DNA of 41,736 bases from Chloroflexota bacterium (GCA_024224815.1 JAAENC010000550.1:1-41736), one strand, 5' to 3'. Counted from the first letter of the stretch, positions 31,709 to 39,870 are shown. Program-made: numbers and translations. Notes: generated by a model from the letters alone, not told the origin.

Positions 31709-32266
31709 CTACCAATTGCGTGGATTTTCTTTATCCTCTGTCCAGTTCGCGGGGTTAGATTCGATATAATCCCAGATGCGAGACATTTCCTGGTAATTGC
31801 GAATAATGCGGTCGTGATAGTTGCGTTGCCAAACCGGTACGCCGGGGGAATTGTGTAGGGCATTAATGCCTTTAGTGACAGATGATTTGAATCCCGCCAT
31901 AATAGCTCCCAATGATTTGGGTTTAGGACCGCGTGGTCGTAGGGGCGACCGGCCGGTCGCCCTTACACTGGTCGTCCCTACCGTAGAAATATCATTATTA
32001 ATAATCACAATCCCATGAAAATGATTAGGCATCACAACATATGCGCCCAATTCCACCTCGCGACGGATCTGTGGTGTGCGTTCCCATTCATCACGTACGA
32101 TCTTTCCCATGTCGCTCAAAACCATTTCCCCGCCCACGACCTCGCCAAATAACATCTCGCGCTGATACGCCACAATGGTCACGAAATATGCCCCTGCGGA
32201 GGCATAATCATACCCTTGCAAGCGCAGGCTGTTGCGTCGTCGTTTTTTTGAATGAGAAAAAGACAT
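31709..32266 (-). CDS. REP-associated tyrosine transposase (RAYT, Y1/IS200-like)
   Basis: 185-aa single-strand transposase-like protein of the REP-associated family. HUH motif in YVVMPNHFHGIVII (HFH), the catalytic Tyr in WQRNYHDRIIRNYQE, and the family's SLGAIMAGFKSSVTKGIN and YIESNPANW. No flanking IS ends or tnpB are seen, so it is a domesticated-type single copy that may mobilise REP-like repeats such as those at 2737, 22092 and 34912. The segment between HUH and GAIMAGF (RATGRSPLRPRGP) is encoded by a palindromic repeat (31939-31966). No ribosome site is visible. TATAAT lies at 32306-32311. Confidence 0.9.
   Translation of the reverse strand: MSFSHSKKRRRNSLRLQGYDYASAGAYFVTIVAYQREMLFGEVVGGEMVLSDMGKIVRDEWERTPQIRREVELGAYVVMPNHFHGIVIINNDISTVGTTSVRATGRSPLRPRGPKPKSLGAIMAGFKSSVTKGINALHNSPGVPVWQRNYHDRIIRNYQEMSRIWDYIESNPANWTEDKENPRNW
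31939..31966. repeat. Palindromic repeat inside the RAYT gene
   Basis: Two 14-base arms, GTAGGGGCGACCGG and CCGGTCGCCCTTAC, pair with one mismatch and no loop. A partial further unit (GGTCGTCCCTAC) follows. The GGGGCGACC core is shared with the repeats in the glyQS leader (27157-27254). Confidence 0.75.
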
Positions 32267-32305
32267 TAGAAAGACTGTAGAATGGTGGAATTTCCCGATA
32301 TTGGC

Positions 32306-32311
32306 ATTATA
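32306..32311 (-). promoter_or_regulatory. Possible -10 box of the RAYT gene
   Basis: Minus-strand TATAAT, 39 nt upstream of the RAYT ATG. No convincing -35. Confidence 0.35.
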
Positions 32312-32421
32312 TCAACCTATACTGGCGCAGACCAAAGCCCTTTTTCTGCCATTTATATGGCAAATGCCGCAAGATTATGAGAAAATACATCTCTAGCACA
32401 TCTTATATAAAAGGAAAATCT

Positions 32422-33531
32422 ATGAATATCGACGGAAAGCACTATCGCACCATTTGGCTAAAAGAAGATGACCCCGGCATTGTGCAGATTATTGATCAAC
32501 GCCATTTGCCCCATAAATTCGTCATTGAAGATTTAAAAACAGTCGATGATGTAGCCGCCGCTATTAAGGATATGCACGTTCGTGGCGCGGGATTAATAGG
32601 AGCAACAGCGGGATTTGGCATGTATATCGCCGCCTTAAATGCACCGGCCGATTCGCTCTTAACCCAACTTGCTACCGATGGTGAGCAACTAAAAGCAACC
32701 CGACCAACTGCCGTTAATCTCGCTTGGGCAGTGGATCGGCAGCTCGAAGCCATATCTGCTGTTGATGGTGGCTACCAAGCCCAAATCAAGGTCGCGCGCG
32801 AAACAGCACAAATAATCGCCGATGAAGATGCCGATTTTTGCCGTCGACTTGGCGAGCACGGCCTATCCATCATCCAAAAAATAAGCGAAGCAAAAAATGG
32901 CGAGGTCGTCAATATCCTGACCCATTGCAACGCCGGCTGGCTCGCCTTTGTGGATTATGGCTCTGCGACCGCGCCAATGTATGCCGCGCACGAAAAAGGA
33001 ATCAAAATCCATATTTGGGTCGACGAAACCCGCCCTCGAAATCAGGGCGCGCGGCTCACAGCTTGGGAATTAGGCCAACACGGCGTACCACACACCGTTA
33101 TCGCCGATAATGTTGGCGGGCATCTCATGCAGCACGGATTGGTCGATCTGGTTATCACCGGTACGGACAGAACGACGTATACCGGCGATGTGGGGAATAA
33201 AATTGGCACTTATCTCAAAGCGCTCGCGGCGAAAGATAATGGCGTACCTTTTTATACAGCATTACCTTCTTCGACCTTCGATTGGGTCATGCGCGACGGC
33301 GTAAAAGAAGTTCCCATCGAGCAGCGCGACGGCAGAGAAGTGAAATATATTCAGGGCAAACATGATGGGGAGATCAAAGAAGTTTTACTCACCCCAGAAG
33401 ATAGCCCTGCCGCAAATTATGCCTTTGATGTGACTCCATCTCGCCTTGTAACAGGCTTAATTACCGAGCGCGGGATTTGTGAAGCTTCTGAAGACGGGGT
33501 TTTGGGACTCTATCCAGAGAAGAAAAAATAG
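32422..33531 (+). CDS. MtnA-type isomerase paralogue 1 (methylthioribose- or deoxyribose-1-phosphate isomerase)
   Basis: 369-aa aldose-ketose isomerase of the MtnA/eIF2B-like family. The catalytic Cys is in NILTHCNAGWLAFVDYG and the catalytic Asp in VITGTDRTTYTGDVGNKIGTY. Substrate-binding MHVRGAGLIGATAGFGMY and VDETRPRNQGARLTAWEL are also present. It differs from its neighbour in HCNAG (not HCNTG), the GDRT/TY segment and a C-terminal extension (QRDGREVKYIQGKHDGEIKEV), so it probably acts on a different 5-modified ribose-1-phosphate. Start 32422 follows AAGGAAAA, and an earlier in-frame ATG at 32377 lacks a ribosome site. The second isomerase starts 99 nt downstream. Confidence 0.85.
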   Translation: MNIDGKHYRTIWLKEDDPGIVQIIDQRHLPHKFVIEDLKTVDDVAAAIKDMHVRGAGLIGATAGFGMYIAALNAPADSLLTQLATDGEQLKATRPTAVNLAWAVDRQLEAISAVDGGYQAQIKVARETAQIIADEDADFCRRLGEHGLSIIQKISEAKNGEVVNILTHCNAGWLAFVDYGSATAPMYAAHEKGIKIHIWVDETRPRNQGARLTAWELGQHGVPHTVIADNVGGHLMQHGLVDLVITGTDRTTYTGDVGNKIGTYLKALAAKDNGVPFYTALPSSTFDWVMRDGVKEVPIEQRDGREVKYIQGKHDGEIKEVLLTPEDSPAANYAFDVTPSRLVTGLITERGICEASEDGVLGLYPEKKK

Positions 33532-33535
33532 TTCT

Positions 33536-33613
33536 CTCCCCGTTTACGGGGGGAGTTAGAGGGGGGAAGACAAAAGCCCCCTCCTAGCCTCCCCCGCACG
33601 CGGGGGAGGAACC
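33536..33613. repeat. GC-rich double palindrome (family C) between isomerase genes
   Basis: CTCCCCGTTTACGGGGGGAG forms one hairpin, and CTCCCCCGCACGCGGGGGAG forms a second. AGAGGGGG and CCCCCTC in the middle can pair too. The second hairpin is the same type as that inserted in glyQS at 25273-25320. It may reduce read-through from gene 1 to gene 2. Confidence 0.65.
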
Positions 33614-33630
33614 AAAAATAGGAGCAAAAA

Positions 33631-34680
33631 ATGAACGCTTTTCGCAGTATAGAATTTTTAGATGAAGGCATCGTGCGTATGCTCGACCAGCGCAAACTCC
33701 CACACGAGACTGTCTATAACGATTATGAGAATTACACAGAAGTAGCGCAGGCGATCACGGATATGGTCATTCGTGGCGCACCTGCTATTGGCGCGGCAGC
33801 AGCCTATGGGATGGCTTTAACAGCACACCGCTCAAAAGCAACTGATGCAGAATCTCTCCGCGCGGAGTTGGCGACAGCGTCCGATGTGCTTGCTGCTTCC
33901 CGCCCAACTGCTGTTAATCTCTTTTGGGCACTCGATCGGATGAACAAAGGTATTGCCAACTCCAGTCTGGATTCTGTTTCCGCGCTCCAAAAAGCGACTC
34001 TCACCGAAGCTCATGCCATCGCCGAAGAAGATGTTGCGATTAACAAAGCCATCGGGATGAACGCGCTCTCTCTCATCCCCGATAAAGCCACCATTATTCA
34101 TCATTGCAATACTGGAAGTCTGGCAACTGTCGATTATGGTACAGCTTTGGGCGTTATCCGTACTGCCCATGAGCAGGGAAAAGAAATTTTGGCTTTGCTC
34201 GATGAAACCCGCCCCCGTTTGCAGGGTGGGCGTTTATCAGCTTATGAGTTGAAAGAACAGGGCGTGCCTTTCAAAGTGATTGTAGATGGCGCTTCCGGCC
34301 ATTTTATGCGGACGCTGGGTGTTGATCTTTGTGTTGTCGGCACAGATAGAGTTGCGGCAAATGGGGATGTTGCCAATAAGATCGGCACCTATAATTTAGC
34401 CGTTGTGGCGCATGAGAATGGTGTCCCATTTTATGTTGCGGCACCGACTACAACGATAGATATGGCAACGAAGCATGGCGATGATATTGAAATTGAAGAA
34501 CGCCCCGCTACGGAAGTGACCACTGTTGGGAATTGGCAAATCACCCCCGATGGTGTAGATGTCGGAAATCCCGCCTTTGATGTGACCCCCGCGAAATATA
34601 TCACCGCCATCATCACTGAAAAGGGATTGGTTTATCCGCCCTTTGAAGAGAATTTGGCAAAGTTAATGGGGAAAGAATAA
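33631..34680 (+). CDS. mtnA: S-methyl-5-thioribose-1-phosphate isomerase
   Basis: 349-aa MtnA of canonical type: MVIRGAPAIGAAAAYGMAL, catalytic Cys in IIHHCNTGSLATVDYGTALG, LDETRPRLQGGRLSAYEL, catalytic Asp in VVGTDRVAANGDVANKIGTYN and the AFDVTPAKYITAIITEKG tail. It converts methylthioribose-1-phosphate to the ribulose form in the methionine salvage (or DHAP-shunt-type) pathway. AGGAG lies 8 nt before the ATG. It is arranged in tandem with the divergent paralogue 1 upstream. A MITE begins 7 bp after its stop, followed by a terminator. Confidence 0.92.
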   Translation: MNAFRSIEFLDEGIVRMLDQRKLPHETVYNDYENYTEVAQAITDMVIRGAPAIGAAAAYGMALTAHRSKATDAESLRAELATASDVLAASRPTAVNLFWALDRMNKGIANSSLDSVSALQKATLTEAHAIAEEDVAINKAIGMNALSLIPDKATIIHHCNTGSLATVDYGTALGVIRTAHEQGKEILALLDETRPRLQGGRLSAYELKEQGVPFKVIVDGASGHFMRTLGVDLCVVGTDRVAANGDVANKIGTYNLAVVAHENGVPFYVAAPTTTIDMATKHGDDIEIEERPATEVTTVGNWQITPDGVDVGNPAFDVTPAKYITAIITEKGLVYPPFEENLAKLMGKE

Positions 34681-34686
34681 TAAAAA

Positions 34687-34829
34687 TAGGGCTTTCGCTT
34701 TTGAAGAAGAAAAGTGAGTGCGTCGCACCAAAACGATGAGAATCTGCCCTTCGACAAGCAAAATACTTGTCGATTAACGTCTTTTTGTCGAAGTTGGTGC
34801 GACGCACTCCTTCCTGAGCGAAAATCCTA
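34687..34829. mobile_element. 143-bp MITE-like element, copy 2
   Basis: Same architecture and length as copy 1 at 4883-5025. It has TAGGGCTTTCGCT at the left, AGCGAAAATCCTA at the right, and AAAAA direct repeats at 34682-34686 and 34830-34834. GAGTGCGTCGCACC (34716-34729) and GGTGCGACGCACTC (34796-34809) enclose a 66-bp core. The arms are co-linear with copy 1, but the core matches copy 1 only when reverse-complemented. It lies between the mtnA stop and its terminator. Confidence 0.85.
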
Positions 34830-34835
34830 AAAAAG

Positions 34836-34870
34836 AAAAGCTCTCGCATTTTTTTGCGAGAGCCTTTTTC
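34836..34870 (+). terminator. Terminator downstream of mtnA
   Basis: GCTCTCGCA (34840-34848), six T, TGCGAGAGC (34855-34863), then CTTTTTC. It is placed beyond the MITE, so the element is within the mtnA transcript. Confidence 0.9.
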
Positions 34871-34911
34871 TATGCTGGGGAAAATAGAAGAAAAAACGAT
34901 AGTGGTAAAGC

Positions 34912-35035
34912 AATAAGTGATGATGATTTTGCGAGACTGTTTTATCGTCGAAGCAATCTTGTTTTTAGAACGTGAGACTGCTTTGGCGCAAATGCGTGCT
35001 TCTCGCAGAATCATTTTGCGACCGAAAATATCACT
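34912..35035. repeat. Decayed REP-like repeat, copy 3
   Basis: ATTTTGCGAGACTGTTTTAT and CGTCGAAGCAATCTT align with CATTGCGAGGACGGTTTTAT and CGTCCGAAGCAATCTCC of copy 1. GTGAGACTGCTTTGG and CTTCTCGCAGAATCA align with the second half of copy 2 (GGGAGACTGCCGCG, CTCCTCGCAGTGAC). Pairing between the ends is mostly lost. Confidence 0.6.
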
Positions 35036-35041
35036 AATAGT

Positions 35042-36094
35042 TTATTCTTCGACTACTTTCACTTTCCCCATCCCAAACCATGCGCCGACTTTGGGGTTTG
35101 GCTTGATAAAAAACTCGTGGATGAAAATGGGCAGTAGCACACCTGCGAGGAAGGCAAGAATAACCGTCAGGTCGTTTTGCCCGATATAGGGATTGAGTTT
35201 ATTGTTGACCATTTCTTGAATAGGAACGTGAAAGATAAAAATGCTGATGGTGAGACTGCCAATATATTTAAATAGGCGCGTCAGTCTTTCTGAGTAAAGT
35301 TCAATTTGTCTGGAAAGAGAGAGGGTGAAGATGATTCCAGCAATCGCTTCGATGGTGTTGAGGATAGGTGATGAATAAAGGCGAATGTTGAAATCTACGG
35401 GGATGTCGAGGGTGAAGACCATGCCGAAGAGGATAATTGCCGAAGCAAAGAAGGTGATTTTTGAAGAGAAAAATGCTTCGGGGAGGTGGCGGTAGATCTC
35501 TCGGGCGAGGATGAAGAAAAATCCGGCAAGCAAGATCAAATCCACGTTGGCGGGCGCACCGTGTAGTGAGAGGGACTTGCCGAGAATCTCAATTTCGAGG
35601 GGCCAAGTGTGGGGCAGAGGCAACATCCCGATCCACAAAGTGATGATTAATATGAGCCAGCGAATCCAATCTTTTTTGATGGGATTCGTGAATTTGTAGA
35701 AGAAATAGGCGTAGATATTGACGAGAAAAAGGAGGGGTAAAAACCAGAGTTGAACCCAGTTGAGATAGGGGCCGGTCATGTAGAGAGATTTGAAGATGCG
35801 GCCACCAGCTGTGGCGAATGACATTTTGCCGAAGAATACGGAGATGCCGTAAATGAGCAAAATGGTGAAGATGAGGGGCTTGATGAGACCATCGAAGCGT
35901 TTTTTGAGCAGGGTTTTGAAGGGGCGGTCGGGATTGAAAAAGATGCCGGATAAAAAGAAAAATAAGGGCATGTGGAAAGCGTAAATAAAGCGATGCAGTA
36001 TGGGGTGGTAGGCGTTCATGTCGTTGTGGCCGAGCACGACGAGCAGGATACCGATCCCTTTGGCGATGTCTATATATTGGACTCTTTTTTGCAT
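35042..36094 (-). CDS. Acyltransferase family 3 membrane protein
   Basis: 350-aa integral membrane acyltransferase (OafA/NodX type, COG1835/COG3594-like) with about ten membrane helices. The N-terminal VQYIDIAKGIGILLVVLGH carries the family's conserved His (about 22), and YAFHMPLFFFLSGIFFNPDR is the second hallmark. It usually O-acetylates or O-acylates a surface sugar or lipid. ATG 36094 is preferred to GTG 36103. No ribosome site is present, but TATAAT ends 12 nt upstream, so the leader must be only a few bases long. It is downstream of the ABC exporter on the same strand but beyond a terminator. Confidence 0.88.
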   Translation of the reverse strand: MQKRVQYIDIAKGIGILLVVLGHNDMNAYHPILHRFIYAFHMPLFFFLSGIFFNPDRPFKTLLKKRFDGLIKPLIFTILLIYGISVFFGKMSFATAGGRIFKSLYMTGPYLNWVQLWFLPLLFLVNIYAYFFYKFTNPIKKDWIRWLILIITLWIGMLPLPHTWPLEIEILGKSLSLHGAPANVDLILLAGFFFILAREIYRHLPEAFFSSKITFFASAIILFGMVFTLDIPVDFNIRLYSSPILNTIEAIAGIIFTLSLSRQIELYSERLTRLFKYIGSLTISIFIFHVPIQEMVNNKLNPYIGQNDLTVILAFLAGVLLPIFIHEFFIKPNPKVGAWFGMGKVKVVEE

Positions 36095-36106
36095 GGTTAT
36101 CACGAT

Positions 36107-36112
36107 ATTATA
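36107..36112 (-). promoter_or_regulatory. -10 box of the acyltransferase gene
   Basis: Minus-strand TATAAT, 12 nt before ATG 36094, giving a very short or no leader. Confidence 0.45.
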
Positions 36113-36144
36113 GATTGAATAATGAGAAGATTATAAAGCAAAAC

Positions 36145-36180
36145 AAAAGACCCGTTTCGATAAATGAAAGGGGTCTTTGC
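36145..36180 (-). terminator. Terminator of the tetR-ABC operon
   Basis: AAAGACCC-g-TTTC pairs with GAAA-g-GGGTCTTT around a short AT loop. On the minus strand the stem ends in TTTTGTTTT, 23 nt beyond the exporter stop. Confidence 0.8.
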
Positions 36181-36202
36181 TGAATATGATTTTATTCGTG
36201 GA

Positions 36203-38002
36203 TTAAGCCGCCAGCGGCATCTCATCGGGCGGAGTGTAGAATTGGCGATGATAAAGTTCGGCGTAGAGGCCGTCTTTTTTGAGCAATTCATCGTGTTTGC
36301 CGCGTTCAACGATTTTTCCGTCTTCCAGTACCAGCGTTTGGTCAGCGTTGCGGACGGTGGAAAGGCGATGGGCGATAACGAAAGATGTGCGTCCATCGAG
36401 CAGACGATCCAGCGCGCCCTGGATCAGTTTTTCGGTACGCGTATCAATGCTCGCGGTTGCTTCGTCCAGGATTAAAATTCTGGGATTTGCCAAAAGCGCA
36501 CGGGCAATAGCAATAAGCTGACGTTGTCCCTGGGATAAAAGCCCGCCACGCTCGCCAACATCAGTTTGGTAGCCTTCGTTCATCTTTTGGATGAAATCAT
36601 GGGCATTTGCCGCTTTAGCCGCTTCAAAAACTTCTTCCTCTGTAGCATCCAGCCGCCCGTAGCGGATATTATCCATCACCGAGCCGGAGAAGAGGAAAGG
36701 GTCTTGGGTAACGGTACCCATTTGCGAGCGGAGGCTGTTTTGAGTCACATCGCGCAAATCCTGGCCGTCGATGGTAATGCGTCCATTTTGGGCATCGTAA
36801 AAGCGTGCCAGTAGGCCGACGATGGTCGTTTTTCCTGCACCTGTGGGGCCAACGAGGGCAATTGTTTCGCCGGGAGAAGCGTCTAATGAAACGGAATCAA
36901 GCACGGGCACGTCTGAATCGTAGGAGAAATCCACCTCCTCGAAGCGGACATGTCCCTCTATGGGGTCCATTATTTGGGCGCCGTCATCCAGTTCGATTTC
37001 TTTATCCAAAAGGAAGAAAATGCGCTCGGCCGCGGCAAAAGCAGATTGGGCAATTGTCCACATTTGGGCGACGGTTTGAATGGGGCGGAAAAAGTTTTGA
37101 ACATATTGAATAAAAGCGATCACCGTGCCGATACTGATCGCGCCAGAAATGGCGAGAAAACCACCGTAAGCAGAAACCAGCGCAAGATCGAGGGTGGAGA
37201 GCACTTCCATTGCCGGCGCGAAGGCGGAGGTAACAGCATTTGCGTTAACATTTGCATCGCGGTTTGCTGCATTTCTTTTGGCAAATTCGCCTACATTGCG
37301 CTCTGTGCGATTAAATGCTTGCGCCACTTTTACGCCCGAAACTTGCTCTTCCATCTCAGCAGAAACATCGCCGATGGTGCTGCGCGTTTTACGAAAAGCG
37401 CGGCGTGAAAGACTGGAGAAAAGTTTGGTGACATAGAAAGCGATAGGAATCACAACCAGCGCAGTCAGCCCGAGTCGCCAATCAAGAGAAATCATGGCGA
37501 TCATGATGCCGATCAGGGCAAAGGTAGAACCAACCATTTGTGCGAGAGACTGACTGAAAAAGTTGTTCAGCGCGTCAATATCGTTGCTGAGTCTGCTCAT
37601 CAGGTCACCGGCTTGGCTACCTTCGAGATATTGCAAATGCAAATTTTGAAGTTTCTTAAAAACTTCATCTCGCAAATCTGCAAGTACTTTTTGCCCGGTC
37701 GTAGACATCGTATAAATTTGGAAACGCATTGCCAGCATGCCCACTGTGTAAACGCCGAGCAAGGCAATAACCGTCTTAAGCAAGCCAGCTTTATCGCCGT
37801 TGCTGATCGCACCATCTACAGCGCGACCGATCAACATTGGCCCAAGCCCTTGCATGGCGGCGTTAATTAAGACCAAGACAAAGGCTATCAAGACATATTT
37901 TTTATAAGGGGAAAGATATTTAACCAAGCGCCAAACCACTTTTGCGGTATTTTCTGCGCTTTCTTCTTCTGTTTCTGCGACACGTCGCATTCCATGCATC
38001 AT
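36203..38002 (-). CDS. ABC exporter half-transporter, catalytic (consensus-site) subunit
   Basis: 599-aa half-transporter: six-helix membrane domain (about 35-320) and NBD (about 350-585). Walker A is LVGPTGAGKTT, Walker B LILDEATASID keeps the catalytic Glu, and the H-loop VIAHRLSTV keeps His. The signature is LSQGQ rather than LSGGQ. Paired with the gene upstream, whose NBD has the opposite set of defects, it forms a TM287/TM288-like heterodimer with one active and one degenerate ATP site. Substrate is unknown (drug, lipid or peptide). Start 38002 lies 5 nt after the upstream stop, with AGGAG overlapping that gene's end, so translation is coupled. Confidence 0.92.
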   Translation of the reverse strand: MMHGMRRVAETEEESAENTAKVVWRLVKYLSPYKKYVLIAFVLVLINAAMQGLGPMLIGRAVDGAISNGDKAGLLKTVIALLGVYTVGMLAMRFQIYTMSTTGQKVLADLRDEVFKKLQNLHLQYLEGSQAGDLMSRLSNDIDALNNFFSQSLAQMVGSTFALIGIMIAMISLDWRLGLTALVVIPIAFYVTKLFSSLSRRAFRKTRSTIGDVSAEMEEQVSGVKVAQAFNRTERNVGEFAKRNAANRDANVNANAVTSAFAPAMEVLSTLDLALVSAYGGFLAISGAISIGTVIAFIQYVQNFFRPIQTVAQMWTIAQSAFAAAERIFFLLDKEIELDDGAQIMDPIEGHVRFEEVDFSYDSDVPVLDSVSLDASPGETIALVGPTGAGKTTIVGLLARFYDAQNGRITIDGQDLRDVTQNSLRSQMGTVTQDPFLFSGSVMDNIRYGRLDATEEEVFEAAKAANAHDFIQKMNEGYQTDVGERGGLLSQGQRQLIAIARALLANPRILILDEATASIDTRTEKLIQGALDRLLDGRTSFVIAHRLSTVRNADQTLVLEDGKIVERGKHDELLKKDGLYAELYHRQFYTPPDEMPLAA

Positions 38003-38007
38003 AATGA

Positions 38008-39738
38008 TTACTCCTGTCCTGCGAATTGTGTTTCGATGATCTCTACATATAATTCGCTAGTTCTCTGTAGTTCTTCGTGTGTTCCTTCCGCGGCGAGTAC
38101 ACCTTTATCGAGCAGCAGAATTTTATCTGCGCTGCGAACGGTGCTAATTCGTTGGGCGATAACGAAAGTTGTACGTCCTTTTTGCAATTCTTCGAGTGCC
38201 TGCTGGATTTTATATTCTGTTTCTGCGTCTACGGATGATGTGGAATCATCCATAATCAGGATTCGGGGATCGAGCAGCAAGGCGCGTGCAATCGCAATTC
38301 GCTGTTTTTGCCCGCCCGAAAGCCCAATGCCACGCTCGCCAACAACCGTTTCGTAGCCATCGGGTTGTTCCAAAATAAAATCGTGTGCTTGGGCGGCTTT
38401 GGCGGCTGCGGTCACTTCTTCTAATGTTGCTTCGGGGCGGCCGTAGGCGATATTTTCGCGGATCGTGCCTGAGAAAAGGGTTGTTTCCTGAAGGACGATG
38501 CCGATCTGTTTGCGGAGGGAATCGAGGGTCACTTTGCGGACATCATGTTCGTCTATCAGCACTGCGCCGTCGGCCACATCGTAAAAGCGTGGGATCAGGG
38601 TGATGATGGAGGATTTCCCCGCCCCAGTTTGGCCCAGGATCGCTATCGTTTGTCCGGGTTCAGCAATAAAACTGAGATCTGTAACAACATCGGATTCTGC
38701 ACCGATGTAGCGGAAACGGACATCCCGCATTTCGATACGCCCCTGGACATTGGGCAGGCTCACTGCGTCAGGAGCATCTACTACATCCGATTCTGCATCC
38801 AGTACTTCGAAAAGCCGTTGGGCAGATGCTTCTGCGCGGGAAAGCATTGCGCCGATCATGCCCATCATAAACATGGGCATTAGCAAATACATAAGATAGC
38901 CCGTAAAGGCGACCAATTCTCCGAGCGTGAGCGTTCCGTTGATCACGAAAAGACCGCCCATCCCGACAACGATGACCATGCCCACATTGCCCATAAAGAA
39001 AACTAAAGGGAAAAAGGTGGTGAAGAGTTTGATCATCGAGATATTGGCATCGAGAAAATCGATATTAGCAACACTATAACGTTCAATTTCGTAGCCCTCG
39101 CGCGCAAAGGCTTTTACAATGCGTATTCCTGCGAGATTTTCCTGCAAAATGGTGTTGAGCGTGCCAAGTTTTTCCTGCACGATTTTAGACATGGGCATGA
39201 TCTTCTTGACAAAAATCATGAAGATGAAGCCTATGCCGGGGATAACGAGCATGACCAGGAGAGTTAGTTTCCAGTTCATTGAAAAAAGCATAATCAGCGT
39301 ACCGACCAGCAAAACAATGGAAGAAACCAACATCACCAATCCACGTCCGAGGAACATGCGCACCAATTCCACATCGGAGGTCATGCGAGTCATCAATTTT
39401 CCTGTATGGGAGCGGTCGTGATAGGAGAAAGAGAGATTTTGCAATTTCTCGAAAATACTGTTACGAAGTTCGTAGGCAACACCTTGTGAAGCGAGTTCGC
39501 CAAGATAACCTTGCAAAAAGTTGAAAAGTCCCCGTACCGCCGCCACCCCAAAAAGGGCAATAACGACGCCCCAAACCACGTCCATATTAAGGGCAGAAAT
39601 GCCCTCATCAATTAGGCGTTGGAGGAGTTTTGGCGAAATCAGATTCGCGGCATTGACCAGCAGGAGGCTTAATAACGCGCCTGTTGCCGGTAGCCAGTAT
39701 TTTTGTAGATAAGAGAGTGTTCGTTTTATTCCTGACAT
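38008..39738 (-). CDS. ABC exporter half-transporter, degenerate-site subunit
   Basis: 576-aa half-transporter: membrane domain (about 15-310) and NBD (about 335-570). Walker A is LGQTGAGKSS and the signature LSGGQKQ is canonical, but Walker B reads LIMDDSTSSVD, with Asp in place of the catalytic Glu, and the H-loop is VIAQRISTV, with Gln in place of His. Its own ATP site should bind but hardly hydrolyse ATP, while its LSGGQ completes the active site of the partner subunit encoded next. It probably belongs to the TetR-controlled transcript beginning near 40497. Confidence 0.92.
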   Translation of the reverse strand: MSGIKRTLSYLQKYWLPATGALLSLLLVNAANLISPKLLQRLIDEGISALNMDVVWGVVIALFGVAAVRGLFNFLQGYLGELASQGVAYELRNSIFEKLQNLSFSYHDRSHTGKLMTRMTSDVELVRMFLGRGLVMLVSSIVLLVGTLIMLFSMNWKLTLLVMLVIPGIGFIFMIFVKKIMPMSKIVQEKLGTLNTILQENLAGIRIVKAFAREGYEIERYSVANIDFLDANISMIKLFTTFFPLVFFMGNVGMVIVVGMGGLFVINGTLTLGELVAFTGYLMYLLMPMFMMGMIGAMLSRAEASAQRLFEVLDAESDVVDAPDAVSLPNVQGRIEMRDVRFRYIGAESDVVTDLSFIAEPGQTIAILGQTGAGKSSIITLIPRFYDVADGAVLIDEHDVRKVTLDSLRKQIGIVLQETTLFSGTIRENIAYGRPEATLEEVTAAAKAAQAHDFILEQPDGYETVVGERGIGLSGGQKQRIAIARALLLDPRILIMDDSTSSVDAETEYKIQQALEELQKGRTTFVIAQRISTVRSADKILLLDKGVLAAEGTHEELQRTSELYVEIIETQFAGQE

Positions 39739-39870
39739 TTATCTTCCTTTCTTGCGTTAATAATAGAACGCGGATTTTGCGGATTGGGCGGGTCTACGCG
39801 GATTTTAAAAACTGCTTTTTGTTTTCTTTTGCTAAGGTTTTGTCTGTGTTAAATCAGCCCAATTCTCGTT

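Noticed and set aside
38008-39738. Inactivated ABC transporter gene (Walker B and H-loop changes)
   Set aside because: The changes are exactly those of the degenerate half in heterodimeric exporters and are complemented by the partner gene.
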